Origin: Actinernus sp. WN-2022
Taxonomy: Eukaryota; Cnidaria; Anthozoa; Actiniaria; Actinernidae
Direction: 5' to 3'
Length of the DNA: 64,000 nucleotides
Assembly: GCA_030867875.1 (NCBI GenBank)
Contig: JAOWCC010001634.1
Location: 57,585,860 to 57,649,859, forward strand
Part shown: one piece after another, positions 52,418 to 63,500 of the stretch
How the letters are laid out: each line of letters opens with the position of its first letter
Numbering within the stretch: position 1 is the stretch's first letter
Translations under genes and position numbers: made by a program
The notes under the pieces: model-generated
What the model was told of the DNA's origin: nothing
Database searches by the model: none
The model's input: only the letters and a program-made list of their open reading frames with translations

Positions 52418-53177
52418 TAAACAAACACGCACCACTTATTTTAAGCCCTTATCAAAGCGTAAGACAAAGCAATTATCCAAGCCTTGGATAACCAAGGGAA
52501 TTCGAACATCAATTAAGCTAAATAATATATTTTTTTCATAATGGAGACCGTGATAAATATAGACATTATAGAAATATGATTTCCCGGCTTTCAAGACGTA
52601 GTAAATCCTTATACTATCACTCTTTCTTTGAGTCTAAGCTTCACAACATGAAGCAGACTTGGAAAGGAATAAATAGTCTTATCTCTAGCAAAAAGACAAA
52701 AGATAAACGCATCAATTCTATCATGAAACCAAATTCTGGGGTTACAACAAAAATCAATCCGAAATCAGTAATATTCTAAATAATCATTTTGCAACCATTG
52801 GGCACAGACTAGCCAATATTTTTTCTTCGTCTCGGCACTCCTTTTCTTCTTACCTAGGAAATTCTGTTAATGATTCCTTTTATTGGCAACCCTTTATGTA
52901 GGACGACACAAATTTTTACCAAAAATACAATAGAATACAACACAATACAATTCAATACAACAATAGAACGCAACACAATACAATACAATAGAATACAATT
53001 TGGTAGCAATTCGTGTCGTCCTACATGAAGGGTGGCCCTTTTATTTATTCCCGAGAATAAGTCCTATGGTCTTTATTCTTGTCCAACATATATTTTAAAC
53101 CATTTTTGGCGACCATTATTAATATGTCCATTGAGCATGGGTCATTCCCGACTAAATTGAAATTTGCAAAAATTCTA

Positions 53178-53491
53178 CAGGAGTAGATGTGGCTATATTT
53201 AGAATTGCATTTCGCGCGAAATAAACAAAGGCCATGTTATCTTAGCCAATCAGATAGCTATACGTAAATTCTCATTATTATTCATTATCATTCTTCTCAC
53301 TTTCAACGCGGGAATTCGAATTGCTGGTTTTCACTCAATCCCCAGAGATTCAAATGACAAAGGGCATGGCGGCCATGTTGGTGCCCCAACAAAAGAATCT
53401 AACGAGGAATCTATTGTTTAAGGGCACCAACATGGCGACTATGACGTCAAGTGAAAACCAGCAATTCTAAATATAGCCACATCTACTCCTG
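53178..53491. mobile_element. 314-bp MITE, unit-2 copy
   Basis: This is the orthologous insertion to 6,379-6,692, at the same LINE position and with the same 31-bp inverted ends. Confidence 0.75.
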
Positions 53492-53561
53492 TGCTGGGGG
53501 CCCGGGCCATGACATAGGAACGCTCCTGGTAATGGGCTCCTGGTTTGACACGGTTGATCAT

Positions 53562-53964
53562 ACACGACTTTCATAATGGCCGCCTCCTAATTTGCATATG
53601 TGATTTTCCGTTTCGGTTGTTTATCCACATTTATAGAAAATATGAACATTGCCATGTGAAAGAGCATGTCGACATTAGTGAACTTGCGAAAGTTGAGTGC
53701 TGTAGCTTAAAAAGCAATGCAGTTACAGCCAGTTGAAATTAGAGAGATTTGTATGAGAAAAACAACGGACGCCTTTCTAGCCTCGCTTTCATGTTTTTCT
53801 GCATTACAAATGCTCATAGCTCAACAGCAATTCTCCACATTGCTCTAAAACTCAAAACTATTACTAGTTTTAATGTGATCTTTCATGTGGTAGCATTGGT
53901 TTCCCTCTACAGATTTATCTTCCAAATTATGCAAATTAGGAGGCGGCCATTATGAAAGTCGCGT
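53562..53964. mobile_element. 403-bp MITE, unit-2-specific, AT target duplication
   Basis: Unit 1 has the empty site (GATCATTCTATT at 6,757-6,768). Here AT is repeated on both sides of an element that starts ACACGACTTTCATAATGG and ends CCATTATGAAAGTCGCGT, with about 36-bp inverted ends. Comparison with the empty site fixes the boundaries to the base. It encodes no transposase and it splits the RT before motif A. Confidence 0.85.
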
Positions 53965-53974
53965 ATTCTATTTT

Positions 53975-54293
53975 ACTTAAAAAACTTTATCACTATGGCA
54001 TACTAGGTATTGTTTTTGATTGGTTCACATCCTACTTAAGAAACCGATCTCAGACGATTGCTATTGGCATCAATGTCTCCAAGAAAGAAACTTGTTCTTT
54101 TGGAGTCCCACACAGTTCTGTTCTTGGTCCCTTACTTTTTCTTTTATACGTCAATGATATATGTATGTCCTCCGATAAACTCAATTTTTATTTATTTGCA
54201 GATGATACCAGTATTCTTTATTCACACACAAATATCCATGTCTTAGAGCAAATTGTGAACAACGAACTAAAAAAAAATAAAGCCGCTGGCTAG
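53975..54293 (+). pseudogene. LINE-A reverse transcriptase core, unit-2 copy
   Basis: The frame contains YHYGILGIVFDWF, GVPHSSVLGP (the catalytic-loop Gly is Ser here) and FADDT, then breaks near 54,270 in an A-run. FDTVDH is cut off by the MITE upstream. The frame-shifted continuation runs to about 54,628. Confidence 0.75.
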
Positions 54294-54581
54294 AGGCCGA
54301 ACAAGCTAAAGTTAAATGTTCGTAAATCTAATTTTGTCATTTTTCATCCTCATCAAAAACTCTTGACTATATCCCACAGTTAAACGTTTTTGATCCAGCG
54401 TCAAAACGAATGATGCCTCTAGAAAGGAAAAGCACAGTAAAGCATTTAGGCATGTTCATTGATTCCAACTTATCTTGGAAATCACATATTGAATATGTTT
54501 CGCTTAAATTAAGCAGAATTGTTGGAATTATAGCTAGACTTTGTTCCCAAGCACACCCTGCAAAGAATTTACTACGCACTG

Positions 54582-55094
54582 ATGCACCCCTATCTGCATT
54601 ATGGTATATCGGTATGGGGTCAAGCTAGTAAGACTCATCTTAATCATCTCCTTATTCTTCAGAAACGTGTTGTGCGTCTGATGAATTTTGCTAAATATAG
54701 AGACCATGCAATCCCTCTTTTTGTTGAATCAGGCATACTTCCAATTAATTTCCTTTACTTTCATAATATTGCTTGCACTATGCACGATGCTATAAATGGT
54801 AAATCACCTATTAATAATTCTTCATTGTTTACCAGAATAAGTGATGTTCATAATTATAATACTAGATCAAGAACACGCGGCAATCTTTATCAGTCTCGTT
54901 CAAGGTTAAATGTTTACGCAAAGTCATTCTGTTCAATTGGAGTGAAGGTCTGGAATTGTATTCCATCCTCAATACGCTCTGTAAAAAAACAGGTCTTTAT
55001 AAAAAAACGCAAAAATTTACTTATTGATGTTCTTTCGTCTTGTGATGATTATGTTGATATGGCCCAGATTATGCAGCATGTAGCAAATCCATAA
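54582..55094 (+). pseudogene. LINE-A C-terminal domain, unit-2 copy
   Basis: The 170 codons match the 164-codon copy at 7,386-7,880 with a few substitutions (Ala to Val in LQKRVVRLM, His to Tyr) and a slightly longer, more intact end. Confidence 0.75.
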
Positions 55095-55226
55095 CTTTTT
55101 CCATCTTTGGCTCTTCTCCTTAAATTCAACTTCCTCGTCTTATTTACGATACAAAGCACTACGGTTAGCTAGGCCAGACATGAAAAGCGCTCGGACTAGA
55201 TTGCAGCCATAGACAGCTGTTTCGTT

Positions 55227-57576
55227 GGGCAACCCTAAAACACGGAAGGCCGGAATGGCGGAATGACGGAATGACAGAATGGTGGAATAGCGGAATGATG
55301 GAACGGCGGAATGACGGAACGGCGGAATGACGGAACGGCGGAATGACGGAACGGCGGAATGGCCCAAAAATTCCTCAAAAATTCTGTTTTCCCCCTTTTT
55401 TGTCAAGCGAGAGCCTGAAAACAACGAACTATTTCAGCCGTTCGCTTGTCCAAGTTGGCACATGAACGTCTTAAGTCTCCCAGCAAATGGGATTATAATC
55501 TCCTTATCAGTTTGTTGTTTACTTACTGATCTTACTGTCTCGTCTACGTGTAATATCCCCATTATATCTAGTAGTCCGGCAAGCTACATGCATTGCTCGT
55601 CAGTTTCAGTGTTTCCATATTGCCTAGATTTGCACTGCAACTATAGCGATTTCAATTTTCTATCATATATATATGGATTCTGATTGCTGTTATTAAAAGG
55701 CGTGAACGTTGCTATAAAACCCTGGGTTCAAACCACGTGAAATTGATATTCTCAACAGCTGTCATCGATAAACAAACCGTGCCAGTAGACCTTGTACTGT
55801 AAAAATGGTCCACAGAAATTTATTTTGGAGAAGTTTTCTTCCAATGGTCATATAGGAAAAGATACTCCGGGATATGATAAAATTATATTTTTTCTTAATT
55901 AGCTTTTCGGTGGGGTCTGGGATCTTGGGCTGCCTGTGGTTTTGGCGGGTAAATGACGCACGTGAGAACTGTAAAGGACTTTGATCTTAGCTTCCATAGA
56001 ATAGCAATTCGTCATTGTGATTACATGTCATCATGATTTTTTATATAATATGATATCAGGAGCCCATGTTTAATTTTCGCGCGCTCTTTTTTTCGCGAGT
56101 ATAAATTTTCGCGATTTTTTCCAAAACGCGAAAATCGCGAATTTAAATACTCGCGAATATTAGTAAGAATGAAGTAACTAAACGCTTGTCAAAGTTAGCG
56201 CATGAACGCCTTCAGTCCCGGAGGAAACCCTCGTGGCAAGGGAGAGAACAACACAACAAATAAACTCAACTCACATGTAACACCAAGTCCTGGATTCGAA
56301 CTCGGGCCACAGCGGTGAGAGGCGAGCGCTCACATCGCTACATCACCCATAAGACCCACAATGCGGTCTATTTACCTCTTTATCCTTTATTAATTACCAT
56401 TACATGTTTAAGATCTCAAAAAAGTATTGAAAGCGTAGCTGGTTTACTACAATCACGTGACATTTATATAAGTATATCAAACTGGAAAACATTTTGGTGG
56501 ACGACTGTATATATCAATGTATGTATAGTCCATGCACCATCAACGCGTATTGTGCTCTGTTACAGGTAACTGTCTTTAATGATGTTTTTCGCAACATTTG
56601 TTGTAAAAACAAAAACAAAACGCGTATATTTTCTTATTTCCTGTGCTCTCAATGACAATTAGCCGTGTGACGCTTATTAATAATAATTTACAGAAAAAAG
56701 TCAAACTCAAACCTTCTGTTTGACAGCTCAAAGGCAAACTCAAGCTTTTTTAACGTTCACTTGAAAACAGTATTTATAGAAGGCAAAATCAAGCTTTCCA
56801 TGCATATAGGTGGACGTTATATGATAAGATTACTGAAATAAGATGATAGAAAGAACCGGAGAGTAAGCCTTCTATTTGCTTTCGAGTAACACAACTGCAC
56901 TTCAATATAATGATTTTGGGAATAAAACCATGACAAACGCCAGTAAGCAATGCCTATTCCCTACGTGCGAAACTGCTGTCTGCGGAAGAATAGTATTTTT
57001 AAACTGCACGCTGCACTCAAATTAGTACTGATGTTTGAACCAACCATCACACGAGTTTGTCCATATGCAGTTTCGTTATTCTACTATATCTCAGTTGTGG
57101 TACAGATAATTAAAAAACAAGATCTGCTATTTGTTGAAGGTAACGCGAAAGAACAATCAACCTAGTTCATACTCCAAATTCATTTTTAAGTGCCTGATAT
57201 GGATTTCATCCATCGCCTCCCTATTTTCAACAGTTACTTCTAAGCGGGGGTAAAACCTTTGCCCATGCCGCTTGCGGATGCCAACTTGTCAAAGTGCCAA
57301 CTTTGACAAGCGAACGGCTGGGACCTAAAATAGTTCGTTGTTTTCAGGCTCTCGCTTGACAAAAAAAGGGGGAAAACAGAATTTGTGAGGATTTTTTGGG
57401 CCATTCCGTCATTCCGCCATTCCGCCATTCCTCCATTCCGCCATTCTTCCATTCCGCCATTCTTCCATTCCGCCATTCTTCCATTCCGCCATTCTTCCAT
57501 TCCGCCATTCTTCCATTCCGCCATTCTTCCATTCCGCCATTCCGCCATTCCGTCCTTCCGTGTTTTAGGGTTGCCC
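55227..57576. mobile_element. 2.35-kb nonautonomous DNA element, 8-bp target duplication (hAT-like)
   Basis: GTTTCGTT is duplicated at 55,219-55,226 and 57,577-57,584. The ends GGGCAACCCTAAAACACGG and CCGTGTTTTAGGGTTGCCC are followed by arrays of an 8-bp-type repeat (CATTCCGC/GGAATGGC variants) and then a further inverted match containing AGCGAGAGCCTGAAAACAAC. The 1.8-kb interior has no convincing gene. hAT or another 8-bp-target family is the likely mobiliser. Confidence 0.8.
57400..57560. repeat. Short-unit tandem array (CCATTCCG / CCATTCTT)n
   Basis: Units of about 8 bp alternate regularly between CCATTCCG and CCATTCTT over the right end of the DNA element; the left end has a more diverged array at 55,245-55,365. 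ORFs with repeated MAEWKNGG or HSAILPFR peptides are artefacts of this array. Confidence 0.9.
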
Positions 57577-58008
57577 GTTTCGTTCTTATTAGAACTCGTC
57601 AGTATGGCATAGCAAACAGAACACAGGCTTCGGTGCCAATGCACTACCGACCCGGGACTGAGCTAAGGAGCATCTAGTTTCGAGCCCACAGAAATGTTTG
57701 GTTATCGGGTCACACGTTATTACATATTCCATATTTTTTCTATTATGGATTTTTGTACCGTAGGTCTTATATGGATCCGAATATTCCCGTTATTGTCATC
57801 ATTTATAAAGCTGGTCTGGCCAGCATAACTATTTCTCACAAGGCACTGACATGTTAGGTTCAGATTTGTTTGGTTTTTGGCTTTTCGCCACACGTAATGA
57901 CGTGTGACCCGATAACCAAACATTTCTGTGGGCTCGAAACTAGATGCTCCTTAGCTCAGTCCCGGGTCGGTAGTGCATTGGCACCGAAGCCTGTGTTCTG
58001 TTTGCTAT

Positions 58009-58053
58009 GCCATACTGACGAGTTCTAATACGAACGAAACAGCTGTCTATGGC
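58009..58053 (+). ncRNA. Hammerhead ribozyme C
   Basis: The plus strand carries stem I GCCATA, CTGACGA, stem II GTTC-TAATAC-GAAC (4 bp; the fifth pair of copy A is lost), GAAA, the self-complementary ACAGCTGT, GTC and TATGGC. All invariant core positions are present. Cleavage is predicted after GUC at 58,047. It faces away from hammerhead B in the same insertion. Confidence 0.85.
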
Positions 58054-58545
58054 TGCAATCTAGTCCGAGCGCTTTTCATGTCAGGCCTAGCTAACCGTAG
58101 TGCTTTGTGTTGGAATTTTACGTTGCATATCAGCTTTGCTGTAGTCTTCGGACTTTTCATTCGTTATTTTTCATATTTTTGGCTGCATAGGTCCTCACTT
58201 CGGATCCAACGTATTTTTACAGGATGTTTGTTCACGGTATTTGCTTATATTTTTTCTTATTTACGACTAGGAAATTGCCTGAATCTTTAAATCTTGTAAA
58301 TTATAGTAGATTTATATTGTTGGCTTTTTTAAGTAGTATTTATTTAGCAGTCAGTTCTGCTTGTAAGTTCTTTATGTAATTTAAGATCTGTTTCCGTTCT
58401 TCTTTTGCTTGAAAATTGTTAATACGATCGTCTCTTGTACATTTGCTAACCCCCCACCTCGAATAGCATTTGCTAAATGTGGGTGGGTTAGATTCTTTGT
58501 AACGGTAATTGGTAAATTGAAATAAAAGTGAAGTGAAGTGAAGGA

Positions 58546-59912
58546 CTGGAACTAATTGCGTGGACTTTGAAATGCCGTCCAGTCCTCATTGTCGGCTTTA
58601 AACATTACATCTCATCATCCAGAAATAAATAAAAAATTATACTTTGGTATCTGTGTTTAAATATTTGGAAGAAAAGAAGGGGGTCACCATTTTCGTTTCG
58701 GAGATATTTTGCAAAATATCGCAAATTTAGTTCCAACAGACTTTTTCCGCTGAAGGACTGGGGCGAGTTTCGTAAAGTCGTCTTAAAACGTCCAAATGAA
58801 CTTATTTTGCATTGCCAACGTTAAATAAGTGTTAAAATATGTATGTTTCGGTAAACACCCAAACACATATTTGTACATATGATTTTATTTCGCCAACATG
58901 TGCAGTAGATATGCGCATTGCAAAACAAGGTAATCGCCGTAAATACAACTACAAAGCAATACAATACAGTACAATAGTTTATTTAACCACGTATCACCTA
59001 AGAGCTCGTTAAAACGTGAAAGTGAAATCAAAATTCGTAAAAAAATTGTATATACATGTCTATAAACCGTCCGGAGATTGAACATGTGACGCAGTTTTAT
59101 ATCGTCAGAGGCTAATATTAATTAGTCTTTAGAACGAGCAGTACAAAAACGACAGAGCCACAGTATAATGGTCCAATCACAACACAAATCTCGAACGGCT
59201 CTACTCAAATCAACATGTCGTTTGTTGCGAATGTTCCCGTCTTATACAGTAACATTCGAGTAATATAAGCATGGAAATGAAAATATTATTTTAGAAAAAC
59301 TAAACAAAATTTATTTAAACGACAAATGATTTATTGTAAAATATTGAACAAAACTCTAACTAAAATAGCACTCACATTTAGTAATGTTTAAAATAGAACA
59401 CTGTAAAACCTCACGGATTCTAGTGCATTTTTCCTCGTTTGTTAAATGGGATGTTTATTGACTTTTCGTTAACAAGGTTGCTTTGTCATCTGGTTATTCG
59501 TGTAACTGCGGTCGTCATGGAATGGAGTCGGAGATTTTAGTCTGTGCGAGATCCCAGATTATTTCCACATTTATCCAAGTAGCCTGTGTTGTTGGTATGA
59601 TCTCGTCCCAGTCTCCCGCGGCCGATCTTCCAAGAAACAACAACACCGATACGCCGGCTAAGCAGGCTATCAGCTCAGTTGAATTCAGTGCAAAGGCTAC
59701 TCTGTACCACAATGGGCGTTTTGCAATTAGGGAATCACGTGGTTGTACTGGATGGCAAAAAAATCTTACTTCATTTATTTGAAGACACTTGTACGAGATC
59801 AGTAGTGTTATCATAGCAAAACCTGTTTGTAAATGCTATTTTCCACCTCAAATCGATTGTCAATCTTTCTAAAACTGCTATGATCGACTAAAAGTCTATT
59901 AAGGTATGCTAA
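58546..59912. other. Noncoding region downstream of NACHT-ankyrin gene 2, distal part
   Basis: It corresponds to 8,222-9,545. Unit 2 has an additional 28-base segment near 58,556-58,583 and other small differences. The ORFs at 59,483-59,782 and on the opposite strand are not convincing. Confidence 0.5.
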
Positions 59913-60141
59913 ATCTTTGGCCTTTAGCTACTATTTACGACTAGTTTTATTATCGCTATTATCGACCAAACTTTATCATTACTCGTAGTAATAGCATTTT
60001 ATTGAACTGTTATTCTTAATTAATTAGTTAGTTAATTATTAGTTTGTTAGTGTATTTTAAAAGTAGAGATTTTGTAAAAGCGCATCTGAACATTTTCCAT
60101 ATGCTAATTTGCGCTATATAAGTGCATATATATATTTATTA
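59913..60141 (+). mobile_element. L2-like LINE 3' tail, unit-2-specific insertion
   Basis: Unit 1 has the empty site (TGCTAACTGCC near 9,551). Here about 229 bases lie between TAA and TAA, ending in GCGCTATATAAGTGC and a TTATTATT tail, as in L2-type 3' ends (compare 47,850-47,892). No coding part remains. Confidence 0.7.
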
Positions 60142-60167
60142 TTAACTGCCGTGGGAAGCGAGTAGCA

Positions 60168-60201
60168 GCTGACGTTTCGAGCGCGAGCCCTTCGTCAGAG
60201 C
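60168..60201 (-). ncRNA. Minimal hammerhead-ribozyme-like motif E2
   Basis: This is the unit-2 copy of 9,579-9,612, with every core position conserved (CTGACGA, GGGC-TCGC-GCTC, GAAACGTC and a 3-bp stem I). It lies about 385 nt past the stop codon of gene 2 on the same strand. The flank just outside the motif has a few substitutions while the core has none. Confidence 0.6.
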
Positions 60202-60499
60202 CAAAAAAGTTTCTAAAACTGCGTTTTGAAGTTTGTTTGCCGTCCAGTAAAGCCATTTATTCGTTAATGAAGTATTATATCAACACGTGACTGTTAGCTG
60301 CGAAGGCCTATTCAACGGGTAGGCAAAAATATTGTTAAACTTAATCTATTGTAATAGACTATTTTACAGTTAGTTGCAATGAATAACTAGTTTCTTTCTT
60401 TGGACACTAGTGTAGGTCTGCGTGAATGGGGAAGTTGAGTTGACTAGAAAAGTTGATACATTTAAGTGTTAATTAGTCAGTTAGTTGAGTTGAGTGGTT

Positions 60500-60583
60500 A
60501 GTCATTGATTGATTGATTGATTGGGTGATTCTTTGATTGACTGATGACTGATTGACTGATCGATCGATCGATTGAGTGAGTGC
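60500..60583. repeat. Tetranucleotide microsatellite (GATT/GATC)n
   Basis: Repeats of TGAT and CGAT adjoin the stop codon of gene 2. The tract is the counterpart of 9,955-10,045, with a different length and a GATC run absent from unit 1. Confidence 0.8.
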
Positions 60584-60584
60584 A

Positions 60585-63500
60585 TTAATTAGTTATAGTT
60601 TCAAATTCTACAGTGGTGCTCATTTCCCTCGCGGCTTCCCTGAGATCGTGTACTTCTGATCTAAGTCTTCGGATGTCTTTCTCTACCTTACTTATGCTTC
60701 TTTTGAAATCTTTGGAATCTCGCGTTTTATACTCCTCGTAAAATAAACGAGTTCCTTGTGCCATTCCCAAAGTCATCACCTTTAAATAATCGAACTCTGT
60801 TTTCTTGTTCAACAAAAGATGAAGAAGGTGACGAGCTGCGTGAAAAGCTGTGGTGACATCAGCGGTGGAGTTCAACTCGGTGTAGCTTATAAAAGTTGTT
60901 ACTGAACGATGTAGTCCTAATACAAGCATGCGACTCTTAACAAAATCAAGTTCGTTTAGACTCTGTGACAGTCTCCACCAGCTCCAGAGATCTGTGACGC
61001 GCTGATCCAGTTGATACAGGTCAAAGTACACGTGAAAATATGTCGTTAAGTTGACCAGTCGAATGCACAATCTGTTTTTGTTATACTTATCTAGCGCTCT
61101 CTTTAAAGGTTTGACAGAGAAAAGACTTCTCAAAGAATGGCTGTGCCTGGATAAGAGTTCTCCTAGTCGTTCTACAAACAAATCATGATAGCTTAACATG
61201 CTGTTGAGATAATTTAACGATTCGTACAAGTTTCGCCTGGTCTCATTTAACGTTTCCTTGTGTTTTGCATTACTTTTCTCAATCAGACCTAATGGGTCTT
61301 GGACTCGGCGCCGAGTACGTATACTAAATTTTTCTGCGTCATTATGACGTGCTCTTTGCTGTTCTTGATAAGGAATCTTGTATCTTTTCTTGTTAGCTAT
61401 AGAAGTGAACATTGACAGCATACTACTTAGAAATGTCAACAGATCCTTTGAGAGCTTTAAGAGGGCCATATTGGAAAAGGATGGCTTATAAGATGACGAA
61501 ATCTCTGAAATAAGGCCTTTTACTTGATCATACACATCTTTCGTAATATCGCCAAAGGATACAGAAAATATTCGCGGCAAGCAGTCTTGGGTACGAACCT
61601 CGTCATTATATAATCCTAACAGGTTTTGTAGAAATGAAGTCGCTCGTTTATTGACAGCAAAGCTTCCATACAAATGTCTGTATAATACGTTTAGCTCGGC
61701 CCCTTTATCGCTTGGATATAAACGTGCTCCGCCGTAACTTTCTATGAGCTCTGTTACTTCTAACCAATGGTCCTTCTCACCATCTTTGGTTTCTTTACCC
61801 ACGTTTAGCTTTGCCAAGTACCAAGGTGTCACACCATACTTATCTGGACAATCAACCGTCAGCCCAGGCGGTCTGGAGGCGCCTAACAGTTCTTTTACGA
61901 ATCCCAACATTCCACGATAAGCAGCAATGTGGTATATACTTAGCTTCGAAGAGCTGCCATCGCACACTATCCTATATTCTCCACTCATCAAGAAGTGCTT
62001 TTTTAACAGAAGAAGGCTGGTGGATGTTGCCACCTTATTATCTGTGGTCAAAGATGACCATGTTGCTGGCCTTAGGCCTGCGTATGAGACAGCAAGTTCT
62101 AGAGCAGTTTGGCTCCAGTCGGTAGTTCGTGCGTCGATGTCTGCTCCCCAGGATAGCAGCTCTTTAATGGCCACAATGTTACCACCTTGTGCAGCACGGT
62201 GAAGAGGAGTGTAACCTTCCAGGTCACGACAGCTGTTTACCACCGACAGACCTTTCGAGTGCGAGAGCACTGCTTGTTTGAGAGGTCCTTCAATTTCTGA
62301 TGTTCCAAAAAGTGTCTCTATTCTCTGAAAAAAGAAATTATCGGTATAATCCGACGGTGGCCAGTACGCGAGAAGATGAAACACAGACTCGTTAAAGGGT
62401 TTGCCGCATTCAATCTTGACTGGCACTTCAAAGTCTAATAGCACCAAATCAGTCCTGCAATAAAAATTTCGTAGATAAGTAAGGAGAATACCATGGTTAT
62501 GTTTGGTGTCGTGGCAGAGTGGATCAACTCCTAATGAGAGTAGAATATGTAAGATGTCTGGCCGTTGATTCTCGATAGCTCTGTGTAAAACACGACATTT
62601 TGATGAGTATATCACCTCCAACCCAGACGAGAGAAGAAGCAAAGCGACTACAGTTTGGCGGTTTCTGTAGAAAGGAAGGCAACGTTCAACGTTTCCGCAT
62701 ATCGGAGTAGCGGGAGAAGCCTTATCCATGATATAATCAAGCGGTAATTTGCCGAATTTGTCAGCAATATTGACCCTTGCCCGAACTCTAAGGAGAGCGA
62801 TCAGTACACATTCCAGTTCATTCTGAGCAGCCAAATGTAAAGCCGTCCTGCCAAGTGCATCCTGTCTGTCTGTTTGTACTCGATTTCTATAATCCAACAA
62901 ATTTTCAACAATACGGCACGGTTTATCAAACGGTGTTATTCCGACGAACCATTTTTTTGATGGAATTAAGTAAAATTTTATAATTAAATAAGATTTATCA
63001 TTAGACTGCCACACAGTAACATTTTCCATCGAAAAATATGTTTTGTTATCTTCAGGATGTTTCACAACAACAATTAATCGTTTCGGAGAATCTACATGAT
63101 GATATAAAATTGCGTAGTGTAAAGGTGTCATTTTCTGCATATCTACTGCGTTAACATTAGCCCCGTCACTAATCAGTCGTCCAGTCTCCTCAAGGTTTCC
63201 ACAAATTGTCGCACTGTGCAAAGGCGTAGATCCATTGACACTTGGTGCATTTATGTCCATCCCTAAAGAGATCAGCCACTTGACGAAATCGTGCTGGCCG
63301 TGGCATGCTGCCACGTGTATAGGTAATGCACCACTGCAATCTGAGTCGTTGAACATGTTCTTGCGAACACCAACTGACTGAAGTAAAATGCGCGCACTTT
63401 TAATATTTCCATAACGAGCTGCAAGATGAAGTGGCGTCGCGCCACATGGACACGTATCCATGGTGTACTCATCCTCTTCCCTTAAGCTAAAGTGGCGATA

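Larger units (their letters stand above)
55206..57608 (-). ncRNA. Hammerhead ribozyme B, split by a DNA transposon
   Basis: The minus-strand core is the same as hammerhead A: GCCATA, CTGACGA, stem II GTTCT-AATA-AGAAC, GAAA, ACAGCTGT, GTC and TATGGC. It is interrupted by the 2,350-bp element at 55,227-57,576, which entered at GTTTCGTT, the complement of the AACGAAAC core. The two halves are at 55,206-55,226 and 57,577-57,608. As it stands it cannot fold. Confidence 0.7.
55150..58254. mobile_element. Head-to-head hammerhead-bearing insertion with 12-bp target duplication
   Basis: TCTTATTTACGA is present at 55,138-55,149 and 58,255-58,266, and unit 1 shows the empty site near 7,939. Removing the nested DNA transposon (55,227-57,576) leaves about 750 bp: an inverted arm, a roughly 180-nt spacer (about 57,720-57,897) and the opposing arm (57,897-58,112) plus a tail. 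Each arm is a Penelope-like terminal repeat with a hammerhead ribozyme, facing away from each other. No protein is encoded, so it was mobilised in trans. Confidence 0.8.
51255..58545 (+). mobile_element. LINE-A copy 2, with three further interruptions
   Basis: This is the unit-2 copy of 4,445-8,221, including both old MITEs (about 52,896-53,027 and 53,178-53,491). It was later hit by a 403-bp MITE in the RT core (53,562-53,964) and by a 3.1-kb insertion in the 3' noncoding part (55,150-58,254). The tail (GTGAA)n is at 58,526-58,545. It shares most disabling frameshifts with copy 1, so it was dead before the duplication. Confidence 0.85.

Noticed and set aside
57240..57677. Long repetitive ORFs (MAEWKNGG and HSAILPFR types)
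   Set aside because: They are produced by the short-unit tandem array at the end of a DNA transposon, in several frames at once.
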